A stretch of DNA of 35,836 nucleotides from Pseudomonadales bacterium (lineage in GTDB: Bacteria > Pseudomonadota > Gammaproteobacteria > Pseudomonadales > UBA7434): assembly GCA_028223755.1 (NCBI GenBank), contig JAOIUY010000006.1, positions 88,564 through 124,399 on the forward strand, read 5' to 3'. The notes below the pieces were generated by a model, which worked only from the letters and a program-made list of their open reading frames with translations, made no database searches and was not told the DNA's origin. Positions 17,802 through 26,024 of this stretch are shown here, one piece after another. The first letter of the stretch is position 1. Each line of letters opens with the position of its first letter. The position numbers and the translations under genes are program-made.

Positions 17802-18713
17802 ATGAAATACTTTTCTCCGCTGCTTCCCTTTGTTCTTGGTTGGCTGTTGTTATTACTTAGCAGTGAATTGTCTACGCTTGGTTTAATTAACGGTTTATTG
17901 CAATTGCTATTGTTTGCTTTGCTTGTTTGTCTCCCGATTGCGATGACGGGGCGTATGTCTTATGTCGATATTGCTTGGCCATGGGGTCTAGTGTTAATTG
18001 GCGTTCTAACATTATTTTTAAGTGATGGTGATGGTTTTAAGATAACGGTTGTTAGTGTTGCCTATATTTTTGCTGGTGCTCGAATGGGTATTGGTGCATT
18101 GAAGATGTGGAAGGTCGGTTTTTTAAAAAGAGAGTTGCCACGTTATGAATATCAAAAGCGTCGTTGGCAAGTGGCGGGTAAAACTAATGTAGCCTTAAAC
18201 ATGCAGGTTGAGGGTATATTGCAAGGATTAGCGAATGCCTCATTTTTAGCGATACCTGCGTTTGTTATTGCATCATATCCAAGTGAAGCTATTTCGATAT
18301 TTGAAATTATTGGTTTAGTGATTTGGTTAGGTGCTTTTATAATGGAGTCGATTGCTGATAACCAAAAATATGCTTTTTTAACCACGATGAAAAAATCTGG
18401 TCAAAGGAATCGCGTTTGTGATGTAGGATTATGGAAATATAGCCGTCATCCCAATTATTTTGCCGAGTGGATGGTATGGAATGGATTAATTATCGCGTCT
18501 ATTCCGTCGTGGTTTGCGCTTTACGATAGAGAGTCGTTGATAATTTGGTTATTGCTGGGTTGTGGATTAATTTATGCATCGCGAATGATGTATACGACAC
18601 TGGTTTATTATACGGGTGCAGTGCCAGCGGAATATTATTCGATACAAAAGCGACCGGACTATAAGGACTATCAGGCAAGAACCAATCGGTTTTTTCCTGG
18701 GGCGAGAAAGTAA
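17802..18713 (+). CDS. DUF1295 / steroid 5-alpha-reductase-like membrane protein
   Basis: 303 residues, strongly hydrophobic with about seven membrane segments. The C-terminal half has the family signature: MESIADNQKY (181-190), CDVGLWKYSRHPNYFAEWM (206-224), and a final FPGARK tail. The RHPNY motif is shared by DUF1295 proteins, steroid 5-alpha-reductase C-terminal domains and isoprenylcysteine methyltransferases, all integral-membrane enzymes on lipid-like substrates. The substrate here is unknown. Its start is fixed by the tandem repeats that end at the ATG. It converges on the zinc cluster with only 26 bp between stops and no obvious terminator. Confidence 0.82.
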   Translation: MKYFSPLLPFVLGWLLLLLSSELSTLGLINGLLQLLLFALLVCLPIAMTGRMSYVDIAWPWGLVLIGVLTLFLSDGDGFKITVVSVAYIFAGARMGIGALKMWKVGFLKRELPRYEYQKRRWQVAGKTNVALNMQVEGILQGLANASFLAIPAFVIASYPSEAISIFEIIGLVIWLGAFIMESIADNQKYAFLTTMKKSGQRNRVCDVGLWKYSRHPNYFAEWMVWNGLIIASIPSWFALYDRESLIIWLLLGCGLIYASRMMYTTLVYYTGAVPAEYYSIQKRPDYKDYQARTNRFFPGARK

Positions 18714-18739
18714 GCAGTGTTGATATTGTTTGGCCTTGG

Positions 18740-19585
18740 TTAAGGCCCTGTCATAATCAAAACGCCAGCAGCGGGTAGCGCGTCTGAATCATCAACCACT
18801 GTGTCGGGTACAACCAGAGCACCAATGGCAGAAGTACATTCTTCGGCGACCAAGCCGTTATTTAATAGCACTTTAATCGGTGGAGAATCAAAATATTTTT
18901 GCTGGCCGTTTGCTGACAGCGCATTAGAAAACAACTGAATCTCTATTAAATAAGCACCTATAGCAGGACTTCCTGTAAAACCTACTTGTGGGATTGTGCA
19001 ATCACCAGTGCTGTCTTCGACACAAAAATCCAAGTGCGCGTGTATGGCATCACCAATTTCGATATCAGCCGCTTGCTCTATAGGTGCTTCAATAGGACCT
19101 TCAACGCCATCGGCTGACCAGATGGTTCCCTGAGCATAAAAGGCATTTTCTTCGGCCGTTCCGCTAATCACAACTTCGGGAGGTATGGCGCCAAAATAGC
19201 GAACACGTGCTTCATTGGGTGGGTTATCTAACCATCGCTGCTGATCTTTATCCCAAAAGCGTAGTGATCCTAAGGCACGAAACCAAAGAAACTCACCACC
19301 AAGTAAGTCGCCTGCACTGACAACCCAACCTGGGTCATCAGTCTTATGTGGGCCGCCAGGGAAGTCGCCAAAATTAGCCGAGACAATAGCTCTACCGGTG
19401 CTGGCCTCTACCGAGAACTGTTCGGTGCTATCTATGATTAACGAGCCGCCATCACTGGCAGGTGGATCGACATCAATATATAAATCGAAATGGCCGAAGT
19501 TGTTACACGTGGTAACGGCTTGCCCCTGTACGCCGTGTATAGCGACAAATAAACTCAATAAGCCTGTAGATAAAATTTTATTCAT
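18740..19585 (-). CDS. Exported all3515-like paralog C, without a sorting tail
   Basis: 281 residues with a signal peptide ending near residue 22. It shares with the proteins at 23480 and 24375 an N-terminal His-containing strand (GHFDLYID), a KTDDPGW motif (81-87), IHAHLDF with HxH at 182-184, and GAYLIEIQLF near 210. It therefore belongs to the same beta-rich family, which I compare with the Zur-repressed all3515-type PEP-CTERM proteins. Unlike its paralogs it ends VVDDSDALPAAGVLIMTGP, with no hydrophobic helix and no arginine cluster, and it has three extra cysteines. It is last in the operon, 4 bp after the receptor gene. Likely a soluble, possibly zinc-binding partner of the receptor. 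Confidence 0.65.
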   Translation of the reverse strand: MNKILSTGLLSLFVAIHGVQGQAVTTCNNFGHFDLYIDVDPPASDGGSLIIDSTEQFSVEASTGRAIVSANFGDFPGGPHKTDDPGWVVSAGDLLGGEFLWFRALGSLRFWDKDQQRWLDNPPNEARVRYFGAIPPEVVISGTAEENAFYAQGTIWSADGVEGPIEAPIEQAADIEIGDAIHAHLDFCVEDSTGDCTIPQVGFTGSPAIGAYLIEIQLFSNALSANGQQKYFDSPPIKVLLNNGLVAEECTSAIGALVVPDTVVDDSDALPAAGVLIMTGP

Positions 19586-19589
19586 ATCA

Positions 19590-21908
19590 TTAAAATTGGT
19601 AGCGCATGGCTATTGATATTTCTCTACCGGGTTCGGGTGTGAAGTTACGTAAAAAAGAGGTCGATTTACGAATATCTTCATTCAGTAAGTTTTTCATTTT
19701 AACGAACACCATAACATCTTTATGATTGGCTTCGTCAATATGGTGCGTATAAGTTAAGTTGGCATTTAAAAGCTTATAGGCAGCTGTTGTTGTTTCGTTG
19801 TCGCCAGCTTGGTCTTGTTTTGAGACATAGCTGTAACTAATTTCAGAGCTGATATTTTTGTTGTTCCAGTTGAATGTAATACCTTGCCTGCGAGGCGGCA
19901 TGCGCGGCAAGTTTTTATTGTTAGGCAGTTTGCCTCGCACGTAATCGGCGAACAACTCAACTTGAAAATCACCATCTAATAGCGCTACTGGCGGCAGTGC
20001 CCATTGCCATTCGTAGCCAGAGAGCATGACGTCGTCTTGAGTGTAATCAAAAATGGCAATACATTCTTCTAGGCGTACACAGGCGTTTCGAAATTCTTGT
20101 TCGGCAATATCGAATAAGCCGTTTACATCACGTTTTTGTTGGTAAATAAAATCTTTGGCTGAGGTGTAAAATAAGGCACTGCTTATATCGCCGAAATTAC
20201 TACGCCATTCCCAGCGCGTTTCTAAACCATTAAATTTTTCGGGCTCTGGCGGCTGATTGTTAGCTCCGATTAATAACCCTATATCGTAGCTACGTGTGGC
20301 AAGATGCGAACCTAATGATAAAAGCTCTTGTATTTCTGGTGCTCGTTGGACAGAGTTTAAGTTTACAATCAGACTGTGTTGATTCGATAAATCAAAGTTA
20401 AACGCCGACGATAACGTGTAAGTATGATAGGTGAGCGGCTTGTGAATAAAGCGTAGCTTGCTCGATGATAGCGCCGCGGTGGGTTCACGTTGAGTGAGTT
20501 TCTGCCACTCATATCGAGCACCAATTTCAATACTCACATTATTTAAGACAAACTGTTCATAAGAGAATAAGCCAAATGTCTGCTGATCAGTTTTGGGAAT
20601 AAAATCTTCGCCGCCTATCGCTTTTTCGCTTTCAGCCATAAACTTTCTATCGACCCATTGTAATCCCGCTCTGCCGTTATGTTGGGCATGCGTAAAATTA
20701 AGTAGGCTATGCTCGCCTTCTGCTTTTACTTCAACGACATCATTATAAAAGCGCGTTCCGTTGACGGTAGTACTATTCGGGCCGGGGTTTTCTCTCTCTA
20801 TATGTGTATATTTTATATCTCCGACAGTCAGGCGATAACTTTCTAAACCATTAATAGCGAGTTGTCCGCCAAGTTTTAGAAGCTGCCTTTTTTGCTCAAG
20901 GTCAATTCGTACACGTGGTTGATTCGCAATATTGTCACCGACTGGATGGCTGTGACTATGGCCGGGTGAATCGCCCGCTTCGGTATGTGCGCCGGGTGGT
21001 ATGCCGTATTCTTTATCGATGGCTGTGTTGGATACGCCAATAAAGAAAGTATCTTCAACATAGCTAAGCGCTAAAGAGCCACTTTTAGATTTTGCATCGG
21101 TATTGAGTACGGTAGCAAAGGTATTGTCTGAATTACTAATACCAAAGATTTCTTCAATCGCTTTTTCCTGAATGGCGACACCTGGAATACTCATATCAGA
21201 AGAGTTTCTTTTGAAGCCATCAAATTGAAATACCACTTTGCCAAACTCAGCACGAGTTTTACCAACGAACGATTCTCGTTGATGGGTGTTTTCCAATTCT
21301 TTTCTTAATTCTATAAATGAATGAAAGTTTTCGTTATTTAACGATTCTGCGATGCGACCGTGTGTCACTTCTACAGTGCCACCAATGGCGTTGTTGCCGT
21401 GCAAGACGGTAGCAGGACCTTTAATGACTTGAATACTTTCTGCGATAGCGGGTTCAATAGCCGTTGCATGGTCAGGGCTGATTGATGAGGCATCCCAAGC
21501 GCCTATGCCGTCCTCACTTAAACGAATGCGTACCCCCGAAAGCCCTCGTAATACTGGCAGTCCAACACCCGGCCCATAAGAGGCATTATGTACGCCAGGT
21601 TCATTTGCTAATGTTTCACCCAGTGTTGCGCCCATTTTGGTCGTTAGTTCGTCGCCACTGAGTTTAAAGGTGCTTAAGCCAAATTCGGTAGCAACAGTGT
21701 TTTTACTTGCTTCAATAACGACTTCTTCAATGGGCTTTTGTGAAGGTGTTTCTTTAATATTGTCGATAGCCGGCTCTGCAAGCGTTGCTTGTGAATGACA
21801 AGCAAAATACACAACAATAGAACAAAGTGATGATGTTGCACTTAAAGAGCGGCGCGGCATAGTAATTGGGTTAGATTTCACTGCTGGCTTTTTTTGAGTT
21901 ATTTGCAT
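19590..21908 (-). CDS. TonB-dependent outer-membrane receptor, ZnuD-like
   Basis: 772 residues from the ATG at 21908; an in-frame ATG at 21860 begins a shorter signal peptide (MPRRSLSATSSLCSIVVYFA). TonB-box-like IEEVVIEASKN is followed by a plug domain (LANEPGVHNASYGPG, VLRGLSGVRIRL, IQVIKGPATVLHGNNAIGG) and a 22-strand-type barrel ending ISIAMRYQF with terminal Phe. At about residues 306-325 there is GAHTEAGDSPGHSHSHPVG, a His-rich stretch like those of zinc receptors of the ZnuD type. With the nearby Zur-like regulator, zinc import across the outer membrane is the best guess. The gene overlaps no neighbour from this start and is 4 bp from the next gene. Confidence 0.82.
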   Translation of the reverse strand: MQITQKKPAVKSNPITMPRRSLSATSSLCSIVVYFACHSQATLAEPAIDNIKETPSQKPIEEVVIEASKNTVATEFGLSTFKLSGDELTTKMGATLGETLANEPGVHNASYGPGVGLPVLRGLSGVRIRLSEDGIGAWDASSISPDHATAIEPAIAESIQVIKGPATVLHGNNAIGGTVEVTHGRIAESLNNENFHSFIELRKELENTHQRESFVGKTRAEFGKVVFQFDGFKRNSSDMSIPGVAIQEKAIEEIFGISNSDNTFATVLNTDAKSKSGSLALSYVEDTFFIGVSNTAIDKEYGIPPGAHTEAGDSPGHSHSHPVGDNIANQPRVRIDLEQKRQLLKLGGQLAINGLESYRLTVGDIKYTHIERENPGPNSTTVNGTRFYNDVVEVKAEGEHSLLNFTHAQHNGRAGLQWVDRKFMAESEKAIGGEDFIPKTDQQTFGLFSYEQFVLNNVSIEIGARYEWQKLTQREPTAALSSSKLRFIHKPLTYHTYTLSSAFNFDLSNQHSLIVNLNSVQRAPEIQELLSLGSHLATRSYDIGLLIGANNQPPEPEKFNGLETRWEWRSNFGDISSALFYTSAKDFIYQQKRDVNGLFDIAEQEFRNACVRLEECIAIFDYTQDDVMLSGYEWQWALPPVALLDGDFQVELFADYVRGKLPNNKNLPRMPPRRQGITFNWNNKNISSEISYSYVSKQDQAGDNETTTAAYKLLNANLTYTHHIDEANHKDVMVFVKMKNLLNEDIRKSTSFLRNFTPEPGREISIAMRYQF

Positions 21909-21921
21909 AATCAGTGATGAC

Positions 21922-23457
21922 CTAAAAAACGCGTTGGATGCAGGCATTTATAATTAAATTAGCACCCTCAGGAAAGTTATAATCTGCACCGATCGACAGG
22001 CCAAAACGCCCTGTAGAGAACGCGGGTGAGGCTTGTGATAGTCGATAGTCCGCATTGGCCGGATCAATAAATTGAGGGTCAGCAAGCACAGTATTTAAAT
22101 CAGGATTGGCTTGAAGCTCGGGATGAGAAGAAGCCATGTTCCAACTGGCAAGGTCAGAATATATTGTGTCTTCAGGGCTGTCGTTTCCTAAGCGCCATGA
22201 TAATGAACTGTAATTCCAGAAAAGATTATTGTCGACATAGGCGAGACTGTTTGGTGATGCATTAGCGGTTGCACTGTTGGTGGTTAGCAACGCACTCTGC
22301 GGCATAGAAAATATGTTATTGAATATTTCCATGTCACTAACGCCTGTTAATGTCAGGGATGAGGATAATGTATTAACTATTGTGTTGTTAAACACACAAA
22401 TATTATTTGCTGGATACAGACTGTTGCCTGTATCCAGCACCAATGCTGAATCGATTTGATTAAAAACATTACCGTAAATATCGATATCAGAAAATAAGCC
22501 GGTCATTATTTTGTCGCTTGAGGCTGCATCTGAAATAGAGGTATGCAGATTAATGGAGCTACCAATGTTGTTAAAAACATTGTTGGATAATTGAATACCG
22601 GATACAGTTTCCTGTCGGTCTAATGCAAATGTACTACTATCTAAGCCTTGCGCGTTAATCGCCACGCCCACATCTAATGCGTCAAATTGATTATTCTCAA
22701 TTAAAATATTCGTTAGCCCGCGCCCATTAGTCACTAATACGTTATCTTCATCTGACTGGCTGCTAAAAATATCATGCAGGTGATTATCGCGTATTAGTAA
22801 ATTGCTAACGCCCATCATCCGAATACCACCCACATATTTTTCGCCATAAACATGGTGGATGTGGTTATCTTCTATAGTAATGTTAGTGGTTTCACAGGCA
22901 CCCTTTATAGAGCTACTAATACCGGCTTCGTTTACATTACGAATTTCAAAATTGCGAATCACAATGTGGTTTACGCAATCGAGCAATAAGCCGAGTGTTG
23001 CATCGCCGGATAGGCTGCTTGATTGTTGCTGATCTATTATGGGTCGGCCTGTGCTTTCACCCTCAATAATAATAGGCAAGGCTTCAGTGCCGCTGGTAGT
23101 GAGTTTAAATCCGCGCAGTGTCTTTAGCAGATCACCATTAGCATTAAACGCTTCATCAACAATATCGCTGACGTTATACGGCTGGCCACTATCTTGAACG
23201 ATTAGCCTATCACCAGGGCGAAGTTGGTTTAAAGCGTATTGAAGTGATTGAAAAGGTTCGTCAGTGCCATTAGCAGCATCAGAGCCGGAAATGTTATTCA
23301 CTTGAAATGTGGCACCCGACACATCGGTTCCACTGGTTAAAATGGTTTGCTGACCACCACTCACGCTGCCGCCGCAGCCGCTTAAAATTAATGTTAGGGA
23401 GATTAAAGGGGCAATTAAAAAAGCAGCCGAACGTTCAATGATTCTATCTGCATGCAT
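21922..23457 (-). CDS. Right-handed beta-helix lipoprotein
   Basis: 511 residues from the ATG at 23457. The frame stays open upstream, but this start gives a clean signal and has AAGGAA about 12 bp before it. The lipobox LSGC makes Cys28 the lipidated residue. The body has repeated strands with asparagine turns: IVIRNFEIRNVNEAGI, ITIEDNHIHHVYGEKY, LLIRDNHLHDIF, ILIENNQFDALDVGVAI and DIDIYGNVFNQID, the pattern of parallel beta-helix proteins (right-handed beta-helix/NosD-like). Such folds often bind or cleave polysaccharide. There is no clear polysaccharide lyase signature. Its place between paralog B and the receptor implies a role in the same surface system, unproven. Confidence 0.75.
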   Translation of the reverse strand: MHADRIIERSAAFLIAPLISLTLILSGCGGSVSGGQQTILTSGTDVSGATFQVNNISGSDAANGTDEPFQSLQYALNQLRPGDRLIVQDSGQPYNVSDIVDEAFNANGDLLKTLRGFKLTTSGTEALPIIIEGESTGRPIIDQQQSSSLSGDATLGLLLDCVNHIVIRNFEIRNVNEAGISSSIKGACETTNITIEDNHIHHVYGEKYVGGIRMMGVSNLLIRDNHLHDIFSSQSDEDNVLVTNGRGLTNILIENNQFDALDVGVAINAQGLDSSTFALDRQETVSGIQLSNNVFNNIGSSINLHTSISDAASSDKIMTGLFSDIDIYGNVFNQIDSALVLDTGNSLYPANNICVFNNTIVNTLSSSLTLTGVSDMEIFNNIFSMPQSALLTTNSATANASPNSLAYVDNNLFWNYSSLSWRLGNDSPEDTIYSDLASWNMASSHPELQANPDLNTVLADPQFIDPANADYRLSQASPAFSTGRFGLSIGADYNFPEGANLIINACIQRVF

Positions 23458-23479
23458 TTCGCGTAATTGTTCCTTGAGG

Positions 23480-24271
23480 CTATAGATTATTTTTTTGGCT
23501 TGCAAGATTACGACGACCAAAAACAAAAAGCAGACCTGCTAATACAAGCAATGCAGCATTGGGTATGGGTACCGAAACTTCTATTGACGATGGCGAGGTT
23601 AAAGCACTCATCGCTTCTTCGTATTCTTCGGTGCTTATTTGATAAGCGAATGTGATGCGGACAGGTTCAGACGTTGTATGTATTACATTTCCACCCAATG
23701 TATCGGTGGCGAAAAATTCCAGATTAATCATGTATGCGCCAGCTGCAGGCTCGTTCGTACTTGTGTGGTTATCAACATAAAATTCAATATGCTGATGAAT
23801 GGAGCCACCCGAATCAATTTGATCAATAGCACCTTCGGCATTAGTAATGCCAGCCACATCAATAACGGTTGAATTATTTAGCGCGTCAATAACCAATATT
23901 CGTTCTTGGTCAGCAACGCTGTTTACCCATGCATCGCCATTCCAAAATAGTAACGACTCAATAGCACGAAAGTTGAGTATGCCATTTGGCGTAAATGTAT
24001 TGGCTACAGTTTGAAAGCCAGGATCGTCAGTACCTTTAGGCCCTTGACCTAGGTCAGCAAAATTGGAGCCAAATAAAAGCCGTCCTGATGTAAGGTCTAC
24101 GTTTACGGCAGTATTGGTTTCGGTATTGATCTCGTTTATAGCAATTTGAGATCCATCTAACAGTAACCATATGTCGGCGTGCTGTGCTTTTGCTGTTGAC
24201 ACAAATAACGGAATACTCAATACCATTAGCCACAGCATTATTTTACTTACTCTTACGCTGTAAACTGACAT
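23480..24271 (-). CDS. all3515-like PEP-CTERM protein, paralog B
   Basis: 263 residues from the ATG at 24271, chosen because AGAGGTT precedes it and a signal peptide follows directly, ending at STAKA (residue 29). The mature protein begins QHADIWLLLDG. It then has GTDDPGF (80-86), SIHQHIEFYVDN with HxH at 159-161, and AAGAYMINLEFF. The tail is VPIPNAALLVLAGLLFVFGRR (234-254), one residue variant of the VPxP-hydrophobic-RR PEP-CTERM signal; this implies sorting by an exosortase not seen in the window. The HxH and N-terminal His are candidate zinc ligands. It lies 22 bp before the beta-helix gene and downstream of a strong hairpin after paralog A. Confidence 0.78.
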   Translation of the reverse strand: MSVYSVRVSKIMLWLMVLSIPLFVSTAKAQHADIWLLLDGSQIAINEINTETNTAVNVDLTSGRLLFGSNFADLGQGPKGTDDPGFQTVANTFTPNGILNFRAIESLLFWNGDAWVNSVADQERILVIDALNNSTVIDVAGITNAEGAIDQIDSGGSIHQHIEFYVDNHTSTNEPAAGAYMINLEFFATDTLGGNVIHTTSEPVRITFAYQISTEEYEEAMSALTSPSSIEVSVPIPNAALLVLAGLLFVFGRRNLASQKNNL

Positions 24272-24307
24272 GATAACCTCTGAAATAAACCCTTTAAAAA
24301 CAGCAAA

Positions 24308-24330
24308 GCCCGAAACATGACGTTTCGGGC
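24308..24330 (-). terminator. Strong hairpin between paralogs A and B
   Basis: GCCCGAAAC (24308-24316), loop of 5, GTTTCGGGC (24322-24330): a perfect 9-bp stem. On the minus strand it is followed by TTTGCTGTTTTT, a broken T run. It may be a leaky terminator or an mRNA stabiliser that raises paralog A above the downstream genes. Confidence 0.6.
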
Positions 24331-24374
24331 CCAAGAACACAACTGCAGCTGATGACTCAGCCTTTTTAAGTAGC

Positions 24375-25076
24375 CTATGCTTTAGCGCGACGACCTAAAA
24401 GTAATGAACCTAAACCTGATGCTAGGAATATCCAAGCAGCTGGAACCGGTACTGCAGCTACGCCAAGCGCATCTACTGATAATTCAAAATCTTCTTCATC
24501 AAGACCGTAGTTAAACGCAACAAAGATAGTGTCAGACGAAGCGAAGTTATTCGCTAACGTAACATCAGTGAAGCCTTGTAATACAAACTCAAGTAAGTAC
24601 GCGCCAGAAGCAGCAGATTCGTTTATTTCGAATTCAATATGCGTATGCACGCCGCCTTCAGGATCGGCTTCATCAATGACGCCAACAGCGTTAACAATTG
24701 AGCTAGCAGAGACAGTTGTTACATTATTTAAAGTATCTGTTATTGAAATACTGTCTGAGCCTGTTGCTGCCCAGTTTACACCATCCCAATAGTTTAAGAC
24801 GCTTTGAACTTCAAAGCCTAGAATATTGCCACTACTAAAGCTGCCGTCGTCTAAAACGAAGCCTGGCTCATCAGTGCCATAAGGATTACCCAGCTCACCG
24901 AATTCTGATTCAAAAAGCAGGCCGCCATTTATTAATTGAATGCCTGTTTCTACTTCTATTTGGCCATTTTCAAACACCGAGTCTACATCACCAGCATGAC
25001 CGGCATGCTCATCCTGTGCATTAGCAGAGAAAGCGAATACCCCTACAACAGCGGCTACAACTATTTTGTTAATCAT
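24375..25076 (-). CDS. all3515-like PEP-CTERM protein, paralog A
   Basis: 233 residues, first gene of the operon. A signal peptide ends at SANA (residue 20) and the mature N-terminus is His-rich (QDEHAGHAGD). Shared family motifs: GTDEPGF (67-73), GVHTHIEFEIN with HxH at 144-146, SGAYLLEFVL near 158. The C-terminal sorting signal AVPVPAAWIFLASGLGSLLL ends with GRRAKA, a good PEP-CTERM tail (VPxP, membrane helix, arginines). It is expected on the cell surface or in the matrix after exosortase processing. AAGGTAA precedes the ATG. Function inferred from context: zinc binding or delivery to the receptor downstream. Confidence 0.78.
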   Translation of the reverse strand: MINKIVVAAVVGVFAFSANAQDEHAGHAGDVDSVFENGQIEVETGIQLINGGLLFESEFGELGNPYGTDEPGFVLDDGSFSSGNILGFEVQSVLNYWDGVNWAATGSDSISITDTLNNVTTVSASSIVNAVGVIDEADPEGGVHTHIEFEINESAASGAYLLEFVLQGFTDVTLANNFASSDTIFVAFNYGLDEEDFELSVDALGVAAVPVPAAWIFLASGLGSLLLGRRAKA

Positions 25077-25252
25077 GGTAATTACCTTTTAATGAGATTT
25101 ATTTTATTAGTTAATATTTTATTGTTTAGCTTTTTATGGCTTGGTTTTTTATAGCTTAGTTCTGCGGATCGTATGGAGTTCGAGCTCCTTCTTATTCTCG
25201 CGTTTTGATGTAAGCCCCCCTCGAACTATCACCAGTAATGACCGTCGAGGGT

Positions 25253-25268
25253 ATGTAAGGACTTACAT
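25253..25268. promoter_or_regulatory. 16-bp palindrome at the expected transcript start
   Basis: ATGTAAG-GA-CTTACAT, perfect 7-bp arms. The half-site ATGTAAG occurs again at 25208-25214. Could be a second operator or a leader hairpin. Confidence 0.45.
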
Positions 25269-25294
25269 TATCACCCGGTGCAGTTATGATACAA
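25267..25294 (-). promoter_or_regulatory. Predicted sigma-70 promoter of the zinc operon
   Basis: On the minus strand TTGTAT (25294-25289) is followed by a 16-bp spacer and GATAAT (25272-25267). The -35 lies inside the Zur-box-like palindrome. A start near 25260 would leave a leader of roughly 180 nt. Confidence 0.45.
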
Positions 25295-25302
25295 CATATC
25301 AT
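25283..25302. promoter_or_regulatory. Zur-box-like operator
   Basis: GTTATGATACAAC (25283-25295) matches 11 of 13 bases of the gammaproteobacterial Zur core GTTATAATATAAC. The region also contains the perfect dyad ATGATA-CAACA-TATCAT (25286-25302). It overlaps the predicted -35, the position expected for repression in zinc-replete cells. Confidence 0.55.
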
Positions 25303-25466
25303 TTAATTGGTACAAGTATAAAATATGAACATTTTATTATCTATAGTTTTTTGTTTTTTTGGTCAATATTTCAGCGAGCGATTGGGCGGGATTTTGTTGG
25401 GGACGCGTTTAAGCTCGGGCTGAATAGGTAATAAAAGGAGTGGTTAGCTATTGCAGCGCTTGTCGG

Positions 25467-25931
25467 TTATTGCGCAGACTGACAGTTACGGCAGGTACCA
25501 TGAAGCTCAAGTTGTTGATTATTCAGGCTGAAACCGGTTTCGGTAACATCAACTTTAAGCTTCTTTAGGGTATCTTCTTTAATGCCTGCCTCGGACACCG
25601 ATTTACAGGTATCGCAAATGAGGAATTGGGGGAGCTCATGAGCATGATTACAGTTAATATGCTCACAGGCTGTATATTTATTAACCGATTGAAGTTTATG
25701 AGCCAGCATTTCATCGACCAGAAAATTGAGCATGCGATAGGCAGACATGGGTGTTAGCGATTCTTGATATTGATTTTTATATTCGTCTATTAGCTCATAG
25801 GCGGAAATAGGGGCGGGCGCATTAAGAAGCAATGATAAGGCTCTTTTACGCTTAGTCGTTAACCTAACGCCGGCTTCAAGACACATGGCTTCGGCATTTT
25901 GTAGTGTTTTACTGGTTATTGATTGATTCAT
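25467..25931 (-). CDS. zur: Fur-family regulator, Zur-like
   Basis: 154 residues. The N-terminal winged helix includes RLTTKRKRALSLLL and the recognition-helix block TPMSAYRMLNFLVDEM. The C-terminal metal domain has two CxxC pairs (Cys106/Cys109 and Cys147/Cys150) for structural zinc. It also has a Cys/His cluster, CEHINCNHAHE (89-99), matching the regulatory zinc region of Zur rather than the HHDH pattern of Fur. It lies upstream of the zinc operon on the same strand, with its own 390-bp downstream gap. It is expected to repress that operon when zinc is sufficient. Mur or another Fur paralog is less likely. Confidence 0.85.
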   Translation of the reverse strand: MNQSITSKTLQNAEAMCLEAGVRLTTKRKRALSLLLNAPAPISAYELIDEYKNQYQESLTPMSAYRMLNFLVDEMLAHKLQSVNKYTACEHINCNHAHELPQFLICDTCKSVSEAGIKEDTLKKLKVDVTETGFSLNNQQLELHGTCRNCQSAQ

Positions 25932-26024
25932 GAATAATAAAAACCCAACTGTAAAGGTTGTTCAATAAAAAAGATCCATTGTGTTATTGGGCGGTTCTTA
26001 TTGAGCTTTCGACAGAGCAGAAGC

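Larger units (their letters stand above)
25077..25466. other. Non-coding region between zur and the zinc operon
   Basis: 390 bp, AT-rich near paralog A. It holds the predicted operon promoter, a Zur-box-like site (25283-25302), a 16-bp palindrome at the expected transcript start (25253-25268) and an inverted repeat CCCTCGA/TCGAGGG (25218-25224 and 25245-25251) that would lie in the leader RNA. No convincing gene. Confidence 0.6.

Noticed and set aside
22277-22940. Asn-rich repeated strands of the lipoprotein as a DNA repeat array or CRISPR
   Set aside because: The periodicity is at protein level (beta-helix coils); the DNA units are not identical and there are no regular spacers. No CRISPR array was seen in the window.
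25141-25431. 96-codon plus-strand ORF between zur and the zinc operon
   Set aside because: Covers the predicted promoter and palindromes, has low-complexity Phe/Ser-rich sequence and no ribosome-binding site.
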